Program-made: the position numbers and the translations under genes
Notes under the pieces: generated by a model
Databases searched by the model: none
Seen by the model: the letters and a program-made list of their open reading frames with translations, nothing else
What the model was told of the DNA's origin: nothing
Source of the DNA: Escallonia rubra
Lineage: Eukaryota; Streptophyta; Magnoliopsida; Escalloniales; Escalloniaceae
DNA: 64,000 bases
Direction: 5' to 3'
NCBI GenBank assembly: GCA_033065855.1
Contig: JAVXUO010002581.1
Coordinates: 868,001-932,000 of the forward strand
In this document: piece after piece, positions 1 through 12,934 of the stretch
Layout: every line of letters starts with the position of its first letter
How positions within the stretch are numbered: the first letter of the stretch is position 1

Positions 1-1963
1 TACACCAGACTCATTTGATCACACCAGGTTAAATTTGCTCTAAAGAGCCAAACCTAACCTCCATGGCATCGTACAATATACTCATGATTATGTTAATTGC
101 TGAAGAATGAACATAACATGTCGACAATAAGTCATATTATGTCGATGTGATCCTTTGCCCTCGTATCACTCAGTGTTGGATCAACTGCCAATCCAACAAT
201 GCCTTTTTAGTACCGAATCATTCATGGTCATGGGTGACATGTCAAAGTATAGCTAGCACTAATCCTTTACGTCATGATGTAGTCAAAGCTCCCATAGGGT
301 ATAGATAATGTTTGAAAACTCATATGTTTAATAAGACTCACACGGGTGAGGAAGCAGGGACCCATTCACTCACCTCTAAAAAATGATCGCTCGGTACATG
401 TGGTATGAAACACATGTTACGACAAAAATACTCATCTTAATGAGCATATGTCACTTATATATTAATCTGTCATTCGGGTCTTGGTCTAGTCATTCCTCGA
501 GTGCCTAACCTGAGCCCCAGATAAGCTCGTTTGTCAAGCGCCAAATCTAGGTCTCACACCCAGCTTTTATACAGGCTAATATGGATGATAGGGCATCCAT
601 ACACGGTCTACTCTTAAGACCTCATCTTGAGTACAGCCAAGGCGATCAAAAAAGTCTCATCTTTTACTCCTTATTCAAAGACCGTTAAAAGGTGATTGCT
701 CATGTGAGTAAGTCAATCAGCATGTTGACATACCTTTCGCATATTATAAACACGTGCTAATTAAACATAGCATTTACGCTACAATGAAACAAAACACGTA
801 ACAAGTGCATAAATAACACAAATATTCATTGTACAGTGGATTGTAGACAAATAGCTAAATTCTACGAAGTCCAAGTGCCCTAACATGAGAAACAAACGAA
901 TCCCTAGGGATATGTTTAGTTAGGGGGTTTGCAACCATCCGACTCATAGAAATATGCTCTAACACCACTTGTCGTTGCGCCACGACCTCTCGAACGAAGT
1001 TATAGTTGATATCAATGTGTTTGGTTCTACCGTGATACTTGGGGTCTTTTATATAATCAAGGGCTGCAATACTATCATAGCGAATTGTCACCGGGTCCAA
1101 TGCACTTGTGACAACTCCAAGTTGTTATAGAAACCTTCATAACCAAATCGCCTCCTGACTCACTGACTCACTGCTGAACATGCTACGAACTTTGCTTCCA
1201 TGGTGGATCGTGCTACGCATGTTTGTTTCTTGCTACTCCAAGATATGACGCCATTATTTAGCAAGAACATATACCTTGATGTCGATTTATGCTTATCAAG
1301 GTCACTGCCCTAATTAGCATCACTGAAACCTTCAAGGTGTAAATATGAACCCTGATAATATAGCACATAATCCAAGGTCCCACTAAGGTAGCGCAACATC
1401 TTTTTGACTACCTGCCAGTAGGCAATACCAGGATTCGATAATGATATCAGCTAACTAGCCCAACAACATAGCAAATATCAGGTCGAATACACATCATAGC
1501 ATACATAAGGCTACCAACGGCACTGCTGTAAGGTACGTGCATCATTTTATCCTTTTTTTTAGGAGTCTTAGGGCAGTCCTTTAGGCTCAAGTCACCTTTA
1601 GCAACATGGGTGTCCATGGGTTTGAATTTGTGCATCTGGAATTGTTAAGTACATTCTCTAGGTAGCCCTTTTGAGACAAACCAAGAAGCCTCTTAGAGCG
1701 ATCCCTAAAGATCTTAACTTCGAGCACGTAGTCAGCTTCACCCATATTTTTCATTTTGAAACTTGAGGACAACCATCTTTTAGAGGCAGCTATCAGCTCC
1801 TTATCATTTCCGGCTAACTAAAATATCGTCAACATACAAAAAGAGGATAAAAAAGTTTTTCTTGGAGCATTTAACACTTCGACCATCGTAAACCCATCAT
1901 CAAGGATGCCTCAATGAAATTTAAAATACCACTGCCTAGATGATTGCTTTAAGCCATAGATAG

Positions 1964-2733
1964 CAGGGGCGGAGGGACGTTAGGACAAGGGGGGCTGAAG
2001 CACCCCCTGACTTCTGGGAAAATATATATTTTATTTATTATATTTTTTTTGGGAATCGCGTTTACCCCGTTCCCCGAGGCCGAGACCCGTTCCTCAATCC
2101 CCGATACCCGTTCCCCGAGACTGGCCGAGAGGCACAATCGACTCTCTCTCTCTCTCTCACCGGCGACCGGTCCACCCACCGGCGACAGCTCCACCCACCG
2201 GCGACAGCTCCACCCACCGGCGACAGCTCCTTCAGACAGGAGCTTCAAGCCTTCGACGACGACGACTCGTCACGACGGAGTGACGCCGTGACCGGACGAC
2301 GACCGTCGACCTCCGCTGTCCCGCAGTCCCGCGACGCGCCGGTGCCGACGCCCTTGAAGAACCATATCTGAATTCTCATCTTGGCCTTGCGTGAGTCTTC
2401 CCTCTTGCTCTTAGATGCTGATTGCTGAATGAATTGATGTCTGCTAGTGCTAGTATTTAATATGATAATATGTTACATTTATATTTTAGTTTAATATGTT
2501 ACATTTATATAGCTGAATTTGTAATTTTGCTTGTAAACGCTCGGAGTATAATTTGTATTTATATATTTTTTGTTTGTACTTGTAAAGAGTCTTTAATGAC
2601 TCTCGTGAAACTTAATATTACTTTTTGTATGCTTTATAAGTGCACTTTATTTTTAATATTATTTTAATTAAAATTTTGGTAACGGACATATAATTTTTGC
2701 ACCCCCTGAAAAATATTCCTAGCTCCGCCCCTG
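1964..2733. mobile_element. Non-autonomous hAT transposon with 8-bp target duplication
   Basis: The ends are CAGGGGCGGAG and its exact inverse CTCCGCCCCTG, an 11-bp terminal inverted repeat of hAT type. Directly outside lie identical 8-bp copies of ATAGATAG (1956-1963 and 2734-2741), the target duplication size of hAT elements. The 770-bp body has no transposase-like frame. It holds a CT microsatellite near 2140, an 18-bp unit (CACCCACCGGCGACAGCT) repeated three times at about 2170-2228, and an AT-rich right half. It splits the reverse transcriptase region of the Copia fossil, so it is younger than that element. Confidence 0.9.
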
Positions 2734-5700
2734 ATAGATAGATCTTATAAGCTTGCACATTTTGCACTTTTGACCTTACAAAGCCAACGGATTGATCCAT
2801 ATAGATCTCCTGATTTAGCTCTCCCTTGAGAAAAGTTGTCTCAACGTCCATTTGGTAAACTTTAAATCCAAGTGTGCGACAATGGCCAGAATTAGACAAA
2901 TTGAGGCAAACCTTACCACAGATAAAAAAATTTATTCGTAATCTATACCCTCTTGTTGGGTATGCCCCTTTGCTACATGACGTGCCTTGTACCTTTTGAT
3001 GGAACCATTCGTTTTCCATTTGACCTTCATAACCCATATGTTTCCAATATTCTTACAGCTAGGGGGAAGGTTAACCAAGAGTCGGACGTGATTGGTCTTC
3101 ATAGACTCCACTTTTCTATTATTGTATCCATCCACTCTTTAGTAGCAGCTGATGACAGTGCTTGATGATAAGTTTTTGACTCATCATCATCATGCACGAC
3201 AACCATGTAAGTTTTCCCACCTTCAGTCTCAAAATGACGATGGGGAACCTTGCCACGTTTGCTTATGTGTGGTTGAATATCCTGTGAACTTTCTATATGA
3301 GGTGATCTACTATGTAAGTCACTCCCACTATCCACATGAGGTTGAGGAATTAGCTTATCAGTCTTTATTAGGCGAACTGAGATGCATATATTAGGATCTT
3401 GCAATTCATAAAGCTCAACCTTTTTGCTCACCTCACCCCTACTAGGGAAATCCTCCTCGAGGAAATCCACATCACGTGACCCAATTTCAATTATGCCTTT
3501 TTCGGACTGCTTACTAATGAACACATATCCCTTAGAGTGATTATGGCACCTGATGAAGATATTCTTCTTTCCTCTAGGGCCTAAGTTCCCATGTTGGTGG
3601 GTAGTATTGCGTACATAAGTTGTCAATCCCCAAGGTCTTAAAAGACTGAAATCAGACTTTTTGTCAGTCCGTACTAGTTTTGAGGGTAAATGGTTAAGGA
3701 TGTAAGATGCAGTCAATAATGCATCTCCCCAAAAAATTATAGGCAAATTAGCTTGAGCCATCATTGACCTAACCATGTCAAGCAAGGTTTGATTCCTTCT
3801 CTCCGCTACACCATTTTGTTGTGGTGCTCCAGGAATATTTAACTGTTTGATAATTCTTTTACTTTCACACTTATCTGATATATATTTCATCCTTGGTTTG
3901 TCCTTAAGGCCTTTATCCTCTTGTCTACTTGATTCTCAACCTCGTTCATACATCGTCTAAAGCAATATACTGCCTCTGACTTATAGGAGATTAAGTTGAA
4001 ATGATCGAAGCGCGTGTAATCATCTATGAAAATGATGAAGTATGAATTACCATGCATTGCCCTCACATTCATTTCGCCACAAATATTATAGTGAATTAAT
4101 TGCAATGGAACGTATGCCCTAGTTACTTTCCCGAATGGTTTTCTAGTTGTTTTTCCAGCTAGGCAATGTTCACATGTGGGTAGATTGACTTTAGCGAGTG
4201 AGCTCAAAAGGCCTTCTCTAGCTAACTTAACCATTCTATCATGTCCAATGTGGTCAAATCTAGCATGCCACTTAACAGAATCATCGTGAGCATTGTCAAC
4301 AAAAGCTAGCAACGAAAATGAACTATCGTAACAAGGATTGTTAACGATGTCCAAAACCATAAAATCATTCGATAGATAACCAAAACCATAGAAAATAGTC
4401 TTGTGGAATATGTCCAGCTTATTACCCCAAAACTGAAAAGAGAAACCTAACTTAGGCAAAGAAAGGATTGAAAAAAAATTTCGCAAAATTTTCAGAGCAT
4501 TAAGTACATCGTGGAGATATAATACACGACCTCCTTGCATTTCCAGTTTGGAAGTGCCAAGGCCCAAAACCTCTACATTGAACTGGTTCCCCATGTATAC
4601 ATTTTTGCTCCCACTAGGAACGTGATAATACTCCACGAACTCAATCCGCTCCCTTACGATGTGGTCTGTACGCATGACGTAAAAAAGCAATCTGAAAAAG
4701 GATTTAGGAGTACCTTATTCGATGCATTGCACTCATGAGCAAAGTGTCCCTTCTTGTTACAGTTATAACAAGTCATCTTTGACTTGTATTTCTTTCCTCT
4801 TTTTCCTTTCCTACCTTTGTTGGTCTTATCCTTCTCTTGTGCAGGTCCAGCACTACCCTGAATTTCATTCACATCTCTCCTCTTCCATTTTGACCCAGAT
4901 GTCCCTCGAGAAAAGACTCAGTAGCATATGCTTCAGAGGCCTTAGTTGCCTCAAGGCGCTCATCCTCGAGCTCTAAGTGTCCCGCAATGTCCTCAAAAGT
5001 TCTGATGTTATCATTATGGGTCATGTTGACTACCATATGCTGCCAGGACCTGGGAATGAAGCAAATCACTGCTTGGACTTGCTACTCATCGGTAAGTTGT
5101 TACCTGCAGCCGTTAACTCATGAATCATGTTTGACATCGCCTTTAGGTGTTGTTTCATATTGTGATTAGTACGTTTCGTGTAACCGTCAAACTTGATTAT
5201 CATATTTCCGAGTCAAGTGACTGAGGTACCTCCAAACTTGGCTTTGAGGGCATCCCACAGCTATTTTTCAATAAAGTATTGCTCAAATTCGCATAGAAGA
5301 TCATTTTACATGCTGCTCAATAGCGTAATTCGAGCAACGTGATCTTTTTTCAACTACTACTCATAAATTTCTTGATCTTTCTCGAATTGAGCAGTACCCT
5401 GAGCGGGCCTAGCCATGACAGCAGTCAAAGTCTCCAAAACCTCTTGCTCATCAAGCATATACTGTACTTTGCGATGCCAAATATCATAATTGTCACCGTC
5501 CAATTTCTCGCCCTTGTTCAAGTCAGCAACAATTTGCTTGGAGGCCATAATTAACTATGTTACAAGAGATTCCCGCAATAAGAATATCTTTAATTAGCGA
5601 TGTGTATTCTTTCTTTTTGTAACTTCATAATTGAATAACGATAACTAATTACATGTGCATGAACGGAAATATCGTTATGCTCAGAATCACATCACGCCAC

Positions 5701-7206
5701 AAAATGCATTAATTATCTTTATTCAATTATATTTGCATAAAAAATAATCTCATCCAACGTAGAAGGGCGGGGTCTACCTTGTAAACCCCTATTAAGTTTC
5801 ATATGCACCTGAGAGGGAAAATTACTTTGAGTAAAAATGCAAAAATACACCCCCTTACAAGGCTTCATCGAATAATACATTAATTCTTACATATCTGAGG
5901 AAACTACTACAATTTACAGAAAAAACTGAGGGTGTTGCATTTAACTCAAAACAAGAAACTTTTGCCTCAGTCTCTATCATGTTGGGAAGTCCATCTAACC
6001 ATATGCTATTGACACTCGATCCTTCAACTACTAACCATAAAACATACATGCGTGGCCTTTTACAGAAGGCGGCGTCATACTTTCCTTCCAAGGAGACGTG
6101 CAATAGTCCAAAAGAGTCCAGGGTTATGGATATCTGTGCTAGGTGCGCCAACTAAATAATAATATAACTCCCACTCAATTGAACAATTATACTAGGCATC
6201 ATATCATTCTATCCATTCGCATATTGATTCAAGCAAAAAAGAGAAATAAACATGCACGCTAACATACGTAAAATGACGATTATACTTAATCCACAAAAAA
6301 ATATGGAGTATGAATTAAGCATGCCATTAATATATGCAAAATCAGAATATGAAAAAAAAAAATCTAATGCACGAAGAGCAAATTTAGTTAACATTTTTTA
6401 AATTTTTGCTTAGTTATCATATATATTTTTAAAATAAAATCAATAGGTTAAAACAGACAATAAAAATATGATAAGCTAAAACCAAAAATTAGAAACCCAC
6501 ATGCGCGCAGTGCGTGTCAAAAAGAGACCACCATTATGGTCCCATGCGCCAACCAGCTTTCTCCCTCTCTTGGCCGAGAAAACTACACCTTCACGCACCT
6601 ATAGTGGGACGTGACCTACACGTGCTGCCGTAGTGGCAGTTCCTGGCGGCGTGGGTCGCGCAATTCCCTTTTCTTTTAGATTTGGAAACCATTGGTGAGC
6701 TTAAATTCGAATTTTGGTCATAATACGATATTGCGTGGTTCAACAAAGAAAGGAGTGAGAGTGGGAAAAAATTGTTTAGAAAAATAATTTCTAACTCCCC
6801 AAAATATTTCAGATTCGACCCAAAAACCCTAGATTTTCAAAAAATCATAACTCATTCAATTAAGGAACCAATTTCGAAGGGTCTTATATTGTTTGGAAAG
6901 CTAGTTCAATGTAGATTTTGATGGTATCAACCAAGCATCATAAATCAAGTTGAGCAAAAACAGGATTCAAGCCAAAGAATTCAAGTTTATAACTAGGGTT
7001 TGCAATATCTCCCCAATTATAAATATGTTGATACTCAAAATTTGCAGGTACGATCAACGAATCATATAGAAAAATTGACGTGAAAATCAAGTTCTAAACC
7101 TACACGAATCTAAATATGTCATTTACATGTAATCTAGCTTTCAAACGTATAAATCTCAACACATGCTTTCTAATAACGGAAACAACAAAAATGGCTCTAA
7201 TACCAA

Positions 7207-7682
7207 TGTAAAACAAAGCCAATATGTTTAGATTGCGGAAGCGTACCCGTTGAAATTTATCGCACAACAAGTCCAGGATTAAACTTGTTGTTTCACATGA
7301 ATTTATCTTCCCACGGTAGAATCAACTACGTGCTTGACCCTATTCGTGTTCCACCGAACAAAAGTTTTTCCTTCACCAACTAGTGCAAGAGCATGTGTGT
7401 GTTTATCTCTATCTTTTTCTTCTTCACAGATAATTAACCACACCATTTATCTTTCCCTTTTCTTTATATCATTAAGTTCAATAGGTTAATTCTATTCATG
7501 AGAGACTTAATGTGCTCTCTTAAATTTGGGAATTACAACCCATGGACTTCCAAAATAGGTGTTAGAGAAAACCAACAAGTCTCGCGTCAAGCTTGCCCTG
7601 AGCGTACCCGCTCCAACCCGAATTACCGACATTAACATTAACAATCAAGTTAAAACCTAATCTTGGTTTTTGGCTTATGACA
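7207..7682 (-). repeat. Probable 5' LTR of the left Copia element
   Basis: The LTR begins (plus strand) with TG at 7207, directly next to the initiator-Met primer-binding site at 7193-7205. A TATA-like ATATAAAG on the minus strand lies near 7470. The outer end is a guess at a CA near 7682, because the partner LTR is outside the window and cannot be used to fix it. Confidence 0.45.
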
Positions 7683-7727
7683 TTAAAGAGTTTAAAGACA
7701 AAAGCTTCAGTGCCAGGTTTTGAAAAT

Positions 7728-8718
7728 GAGTTTTTCCCCCAAATAATACCATTTTAATACTTAATTACATATCTACTCCATTTTGAAATTTATTTATCAG
7801 CATACCACACTTTTGAAAATTGCGGTTTAGAACCGACTTGCTGTTGCTTTAACCCCCACAGTTTTACTATGGCCATTCACTCTTGTTTTGATAAAAAAAA
7901 ATGGCTTAGGGCGGGTATTGGGTTATCTTGTTATTTCAATTCTATTAGATGTGGATCAGCAGCTTTCTCCACTTTATCTCCTGATAAATTTACTGCTTTA
8001 GCCCATGGATTATTGTTAGCCTCTTCTTGGGCTCTGCAACAAAAGTTTTTTCACATAAAAGTACTAACTGATTCGTGTTTTCTCCTAAATCAGATGGAGG
8101 GCTTTGAGAATATCCTAGATACGGTGGCACCCATCTTCTATGACTTTTGCTCTATGGTAACAGATTATCATCATTATAGTATCGACATGGCAGATCCATA
8201 CCTTTTGAAGGAAGCAAGCTTTCTTGCTACTTTTGCTTGCCAGGCCCGCACAAATATCTATCAAGATTGGGTTGATGATACTGTCTGGATGTAGGCATGT
8301 CTTATTTTATGATGATAGTTTGTACATTGGTAGGGTGCCCCGATAGGTTTTTATGACTGTATAGCCAGATGTTGGCTTTATTTGTATTTCGATCTTGTAT
8401 GGCCTCCGGCCGTGGACTTCCTTTTAAATTATCTATGCAATTCTCTTATTACAAAAAAAAAACGTGATTTAGAACCATGTTTTCATTTCCTTGTTCATTT
8501 TCTGCATCATTTCTCAAAATTTAAGAAAACTCAAGAAAAGAAGAAACTGTAAGGAAAAAAATGGCGCATTAAAAACAAGATATGGAACCACGTTTTCTTG
8601 TTTTAAGTCATGATTCTAAATCGTGACTTTCAAAATTATGGTATGCAGGTAAATAAGTTTCAAAATAAATTAGATAGGTAATTAAGTATTAAAATTGTAT
8701 TATCAAGGAAAAAAACTC
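7728..8718. mobile_element. Hairpin MITE with long inverted arms (copy A), split by a LINE tail
   Basis: The sequence from 7728 (GAGTTTTTC) to about 7830 is mirrored by 8620-8718 (ending AAAAAACTC), giving arms of about 100 bp. The 9 bp outside each end match at 8 of 9 positions (TTTGAAAAT at 7719-7727, TTTGAAATT at 8719-8727). Nine-base duplications fit a Mutator-type element. The arms share the same text as copy B at 62350-62598, so this is a family. A LINE 3' end occupies the loop, so the MITE came first. Confidence 0.75.
7835..8462 (+). mobile_element. 5'-truncated LINE 3' end with RNase H domain and poly(A)
   Basis: The open frame at 7869-8294 (141 aa) matches the plant LINE C-terminal RNase H type: TALAHGLLLASSWAL, then VLTDSCFLL with the conserved Asp, and the closing NIYQDWVDD motif. 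It is followed by a short 3' untranslated region and an A-run at 8453-8462. About 13 bp flank it as an imperfect target duplication (7822-7834 and 8464-8476, sharing TTTAGAACC). The rest of the LINE is missing, as expected for incomplete reverse transcription. Confidence 0.8.
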
Positions 8719-10534
8719 TTTGAAATTTTGCATTTGCCACTACAATTTATTGAATTTGGAAGAAATGAAATCAAAGAGAGTTGAAGCAAGAAACCTGTGG
8801 AAGAGGTTATGATAGTTATTGGCCAATAGATGATTTTTCAGGTACTCAGTCCAAAGAAATTGTCCAAGAACCAAATAATGAACTTTTATGTAAAGCTTGG
8901 AATATTCCTACTTCTATCTTGCAGAATTATATTTCATTTGCATGTAAAGGTGACTGAGTGTTCATAGAATTTGGTTTTATGTACCGATTGAGTCACACAA
9001 GAATTGAAAGAATAGAATGCCGACCAGATCTGGAACTCCGCGACGAGGCGACGACGGTGACGAACTCCGACCATATCTGACGCCGACCGCGACTGAAGGA
9101 AGGCTCAGCCGCTCAGGCTACGCCGCGACGAGGATCTTCGACTTCACGACTTCTACTTTAGTCTGTCGTCTGTGAATGTGAGTCTGTGACTCTTGTGAGT
9201 TGTGAGTGCACACTCTCATAGTCTCATCCTATGCTTTTTTTGTTCTCCCAATGTTTGGTTGATATCACATACTTATGTCACTTGTATCAATTCAGAAATT
9301 TTGTAAGGCCTGATGATCCCTGGATATTTGTGTAGCCTTACTGCACTAGATCATGAAAAATTAACCAACATGAGAAATGTAGCATAATAACTGCTCAAAC
9401 CTCCATATGCTTTATGTACTTTGGATGCTTTTTAAGTCATATTCGAAAGTTAAAAAGGGCAATTCCATTTAGCATATTTATTTTAAGCATAGTTGTTTAG
9501 AAGACTATGGTTGGATGAATATTCACCTGATATGAAACAGAGAAGTTGAGAGATAAAATCTAATTTCTCATTATTTTCTCTCTTTTTATCAAATTAATAA
9601 TTTTTGCAGGCAAATGGAGGTTTAGACTAGCACCTGCATTTGTGGCTCCAACTACTTATCATAACTCCTCTTCAGTTGTTGTGACTCTCTGAGGTAATAC
9701 TTTAGTTTTAGTTTAATTTTAGTTTAATAGGTTAATTTTAGTTTAATTAGATGGGAGGATATAACGCGATGACAGGTCGAGTATAGGTGTTTTGAGCTTA
9801 AAACTAATTGTTAGAATTGAACAAATTGCAAAAATTACACTGAATACTCCCGAGTTTTGTGTTTAAACACTCGGTACCCCTCATATTCAGAAAATTACAC
9901 TAGCATCTCTTGATAATAGAGACCTTGTCTCATGAATCCCCTTTTTGTTAGTTTACACCCAATCTGACTGTTAAAATTTAATGGAAACCCAAAAATACCC
10001 ATCTCAATAATCCCAAAGTTAAGCCCAAACCACTGTCGTCTGTATAACCCTTCCACCATCTTTGCTCCCACAACCTATCCCATCCATACACGCATAAACC
10101 TTCCACCGTCTACACACAAATGCGCACACAAACATCATACGGTCAACAAGCCCCCTGCCTTCCACCATCAGCACTCCCCACCCTCTACCACATCCACCCA
10201 CACCCACACATACACACCCTCCTTTCAACCACTGACGCTCTCCACCGCTATCCCATCCACCCCTCTCACCCCCACACGGCATGCGCAAGTGCGTGTGCGT
10301 GCACACACATACACACCCTCTCTACAGACGCACGTACACACTCCACGGTCATAACCCCCCCCCCCCAACACACACATGGCACACACACCCACCCTCTCGG
10401 CGGTAGTGGTGGCGTCACTTCAGTTGCTATGGTGGTATTGGCAGTAATAATTGGCAAACATGGTGGTGGCAATTCAACAACTGTGTTGTGTGTGCGAGCG
10501 ACAATCTGTGTGGTGGGTTTGCATGTGATGGTTG
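8719..10534. other. Intergenic, no supported gene
   Basis: AT-rich DNA. The stretch 8770-8957 reads as a short coding-like segment ending in a stop, without a recognised family. A GC-rich patch lies at 9010-9150. At about 9830-9960 the text (AAAATTACACTGAATACTCC and on) resembles one end of a MULE-type inverted repeat, but I found no partner end. 10040-10400 is low-complexity CA/CCCA-rich DNA with a C-run near 10357. Confidence 0.5.
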
Positions 10535-11411
10535 TGTTGGAAATATAATAAGGCAGTAATAGAGAAAATGAAAAAAATATCTTGTGTCGAATGCTTTGCA
10601 CTTTATTCTTAAGACAGTATTTGCTCCCTTATATTATACTTAGGCTTACAACAAATCTATTTCCCAAGATAAAACGGGCTAACACTCTATTGATCATGGC
10701 TGAAAGCAATCAATAGACAGAAATTTGAGAGAGAGAGAGAGCGCAAGAGTGAAAACGATGTGAGAAATGACATTGCCATCGATCTTACCTATAGAGCACC
10801 AACATGTGCCTTGAACAGGTACAATCAGTTATGATAGTTAAATGACTATGCATGTGTCATTTAACAGTCACAATTTGACAGACACAATGAATAGGTGCAA
10901 TTCTGAACAAAAGACACCATGAAAAGGTGTCAATTTAAACATAACAAAAAATTCTGTTTAATTCACCAATAGTCACACTCAGTCCAAAAGTCACACCCAG
11001 TCTAGTTTACAAGCTGAATTTGTCGCAAAAAGTTAAGGCTGTGCTCGGGGCGAGGACTCCTAGTGAAGTGCAAAGTGCCCCTAAAAGCGCCTTTACATCG
11101 TTGCCGCCAGCGCCGCGGGCACTTGCGTGTGTGGTGCACTGCACATGTGCGAGTGCATGACCATGCATACTTTGTGTTTCTAGAACAATAATGTATGTTA
11201 CATGGTCACTTCAATACCCTTAACCTTGCCATTTTTCAAGTAATGTGGGAACCCACATAATGACCATTTTCCAAACCTTGTTAAATGCCCATCTTTGAGA
11301 CATTATACCTCTCTAACTAATCAATGAAATTGATTGATTCTTTTTGGGCGTTAAACCTTGTAGTGAAAGGTTTGCAATAGTCAAGAGTCCATTTTTGAAA
11401 ATTTTCCAACA
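10535..11411. mobile_element. Solo LTR of a Copia-type element
   Basis: The 877-bp block begins TGTTGGAAAT and ends ATTTTCCAACA, so its ends are inverted copies with TG...CA termini. The 5 bp outside are GGTTG on the left (10530-10534) and GATTG on the right (11412-11416), a 4/5 match. No internal domain exists. Parts resemble the LTRs of the Copia element at 50363-56668, for example the GTGAAGTGCAAAGTGC and GTGCACATG stretches, so it is probably a related family left after LTR-LTR recombination. Confidence 0.72.
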
Positions 11412-11626
11412 GATTGGTGGTGGGTGAAGAGGGGAGGGGTGTAAGGTTGGCGGTGCTCGGAAGAAGGAGATGGGAAGAGGGCTGCCGGTGGTGGGAGGTG
11501 GGTTAACTTAAGTTTAAAATTTGAAAATTTGATATTCCAATAAGAACAATCAAGTAAACAAAAATGTAGCATCTTATCCGGCGGTAGGTAATGCTAATAT
11601 AATTTTTTTAGTTGAAATGATTTTTT

Positions 11627-12918
11627 TTTGATAAAGATGAGAATAGCATTGAAATTAAAGCGCTTTGAAGCGATTACAAGGTTTTGCCAAACGGCTGAAA
11701 AGGTCACGACAATTTCGTGACTCAGAGTATACAAGAAATTAAACCACGAACCTATAGACCGTAAACTAATTACAATTAAACTGAAGCAGAGCATATCCTA
11801 CACTTCAGCCTAACTTAAAGTAATATGTTTAGGCCTACAGATTATAAACAACAACAAAAAGCGTACAAAGATTACAATGAGGAAGTACAATTACGTAGCC
11901 CTACGAAAATCGAAGGTGAACTCGATAACCAAAGGGATCGCAGCGCAAAATGAAGAGGATGTAAAACTAGCATGGGTCATCATATTTTACCGACCTTGCC
12001 ACCCCCAAAAACACGGCAACCGAAAAACCCAGGGAGCAAACCAAAACAAACACAACCGGCTATCGGGCAACAAACCAAACAAACACAGCCGGCTAAGCAG
12101 GACTGTAAACCCCCCCCCCCCCCCTAGCAGGTTACCCTATACCCCCTCCCCCCTCCCAAGGCCCCACCCCCCCCCCACCCCCCACACACACACGCGCCCA
12201 AACCCCTATGCCCCCCCGAGGCCTTATCCCCCCCACCCCCCACCCGAGGACAACCCATTCTTAAACCCAAAATGCAAACCCCCCCCCCCTTCCTGCTTTT
12301 GAGCCCCCACTGCTGCCGAAAATTTCTGCCCCCGCCGGTTGTTTCCGGCCGCCGCCGGTGGGTTTCCGGTCGCCGCCGGTGGAGATCCAGCCACTGTCGG
12401 AATTTAAGACAAACACCCTAGCAACGACAACCTCGTCAATCAAGCATATTATTGAGCACGATCACCCAGAGCCTGTAGATCCCACGCTTTACCGGCAGGA
12501 TTCCGGCAACCGCCGGTGAAATCCCGGCCACATCGATTCGGTCTAAACGATCTAGTAGATCGAGGAAAAATCCAGATCTACGTAGATCGAGAGAGATCGG
12601 CGCAGACTGAGGGAGATAGCGCCTCACCGCACCGCCGCTGTCCCCGTCGGCCACCCCCCATCCATCGCCGGCCACGGAAGTACCCTAACCCTCAACGAAT
12701 CCAAAACACATCTTGACGGAAAGCAATCAAAAGCAAGGCCGGATTCTGGCCGCCGCCCCACGCGCACCTGCGCACGGTGGGGCGGCCATGGCTGCTTTGC
12801 GGAGGGAAGATAGGGTCTAGAGAGAAGGCAGAGAGTTTTTTGGTTTTTTGGTTTTTTGGTTTTTGGCTGGGTACCCTTATTCTTGTGGCTGGGTACCCTT
12901 ATGTTTTTGGCTGTCCCC
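11627..12918 (-). mobile_element. LINE with both ends but no coding middle, 16-bp target duplication
   Basis: The identical 16-mer GTTGAAATGATTTTTT lies at 11611-11626 and 12919-12934. On the minus strand the insert starts with a GC-rich, LINE-like 5' leader (12918 down to about 12270) and ends with text typical of plant LINE 3' ends (TTGTAATCGCTTCAAAGCGC, then ATCTTTATC and an A-run, at 11627-11680). No endonuclease or reverse transcriptase sequence lies between. This is a short, internally deleted copy mobilised by LINE machinery. A C-rich stretch at 12105-12300 sits near the join. Confidence 0.72.
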
Positions 12919-12934
12919 GTTGAAATGATTTTTT

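Larger units (their letters stand above)
1..7682 (-). mobile_element. Ty1/Copia LTR retrotransposon, decayed, left LTR outside window
   Basis: Copia fossil read on the minus strand. Order from high to low coordinates: probable 5' LTR (7207 to about 7682); a primer-binding site matching initiator-Met tRNA (minus strand TGGTATTAGAGCC, 7193-7205); a leader of about 1.6 kb; gag starting near 5548, with a CCHC zinc knuckle at 4654-4872; GAG-pre-integrase and integrase core across 4690-3099; reverse transcriptase pieces between 3135 and 1447; an RNase H end at 1100-855. The order protease/integrase before RT is the Copia order. The stretch 1-854 looks like the 3' untranslated part, so the 3' LTR must lie to the left of the window. 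The element is broken, with roughly ten interruptions besides the hAT insertion at 1964-2733, and looks old. Confidence 0.88.

Noticed and set aside
8770-8957. Coding-like stretch ending in a stop, LCKAWNIPTSILQNYISFAC
   Set aside because: Too short, with no upstream exon and no recognised family; it could be a gene or transposon remnant.
9830-9960. One MULE-like end (AAAATTACACTGAATACTCC)
   Set aside because: No inverted partner or target duplication was found in the next several kb.
10070-10400. CRISPR-like or satellite array
   Set aside because: CA-rich runs have no fixed unit or spacers; simple sequence explains them, and the genome is a plant.
10120-10548. 142-codon open frame with many His/Thr/Pro
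   Set aside because: It is a product of CA/CCCA low-complexity DNA and runs into a solo LTR. No domain is visible.
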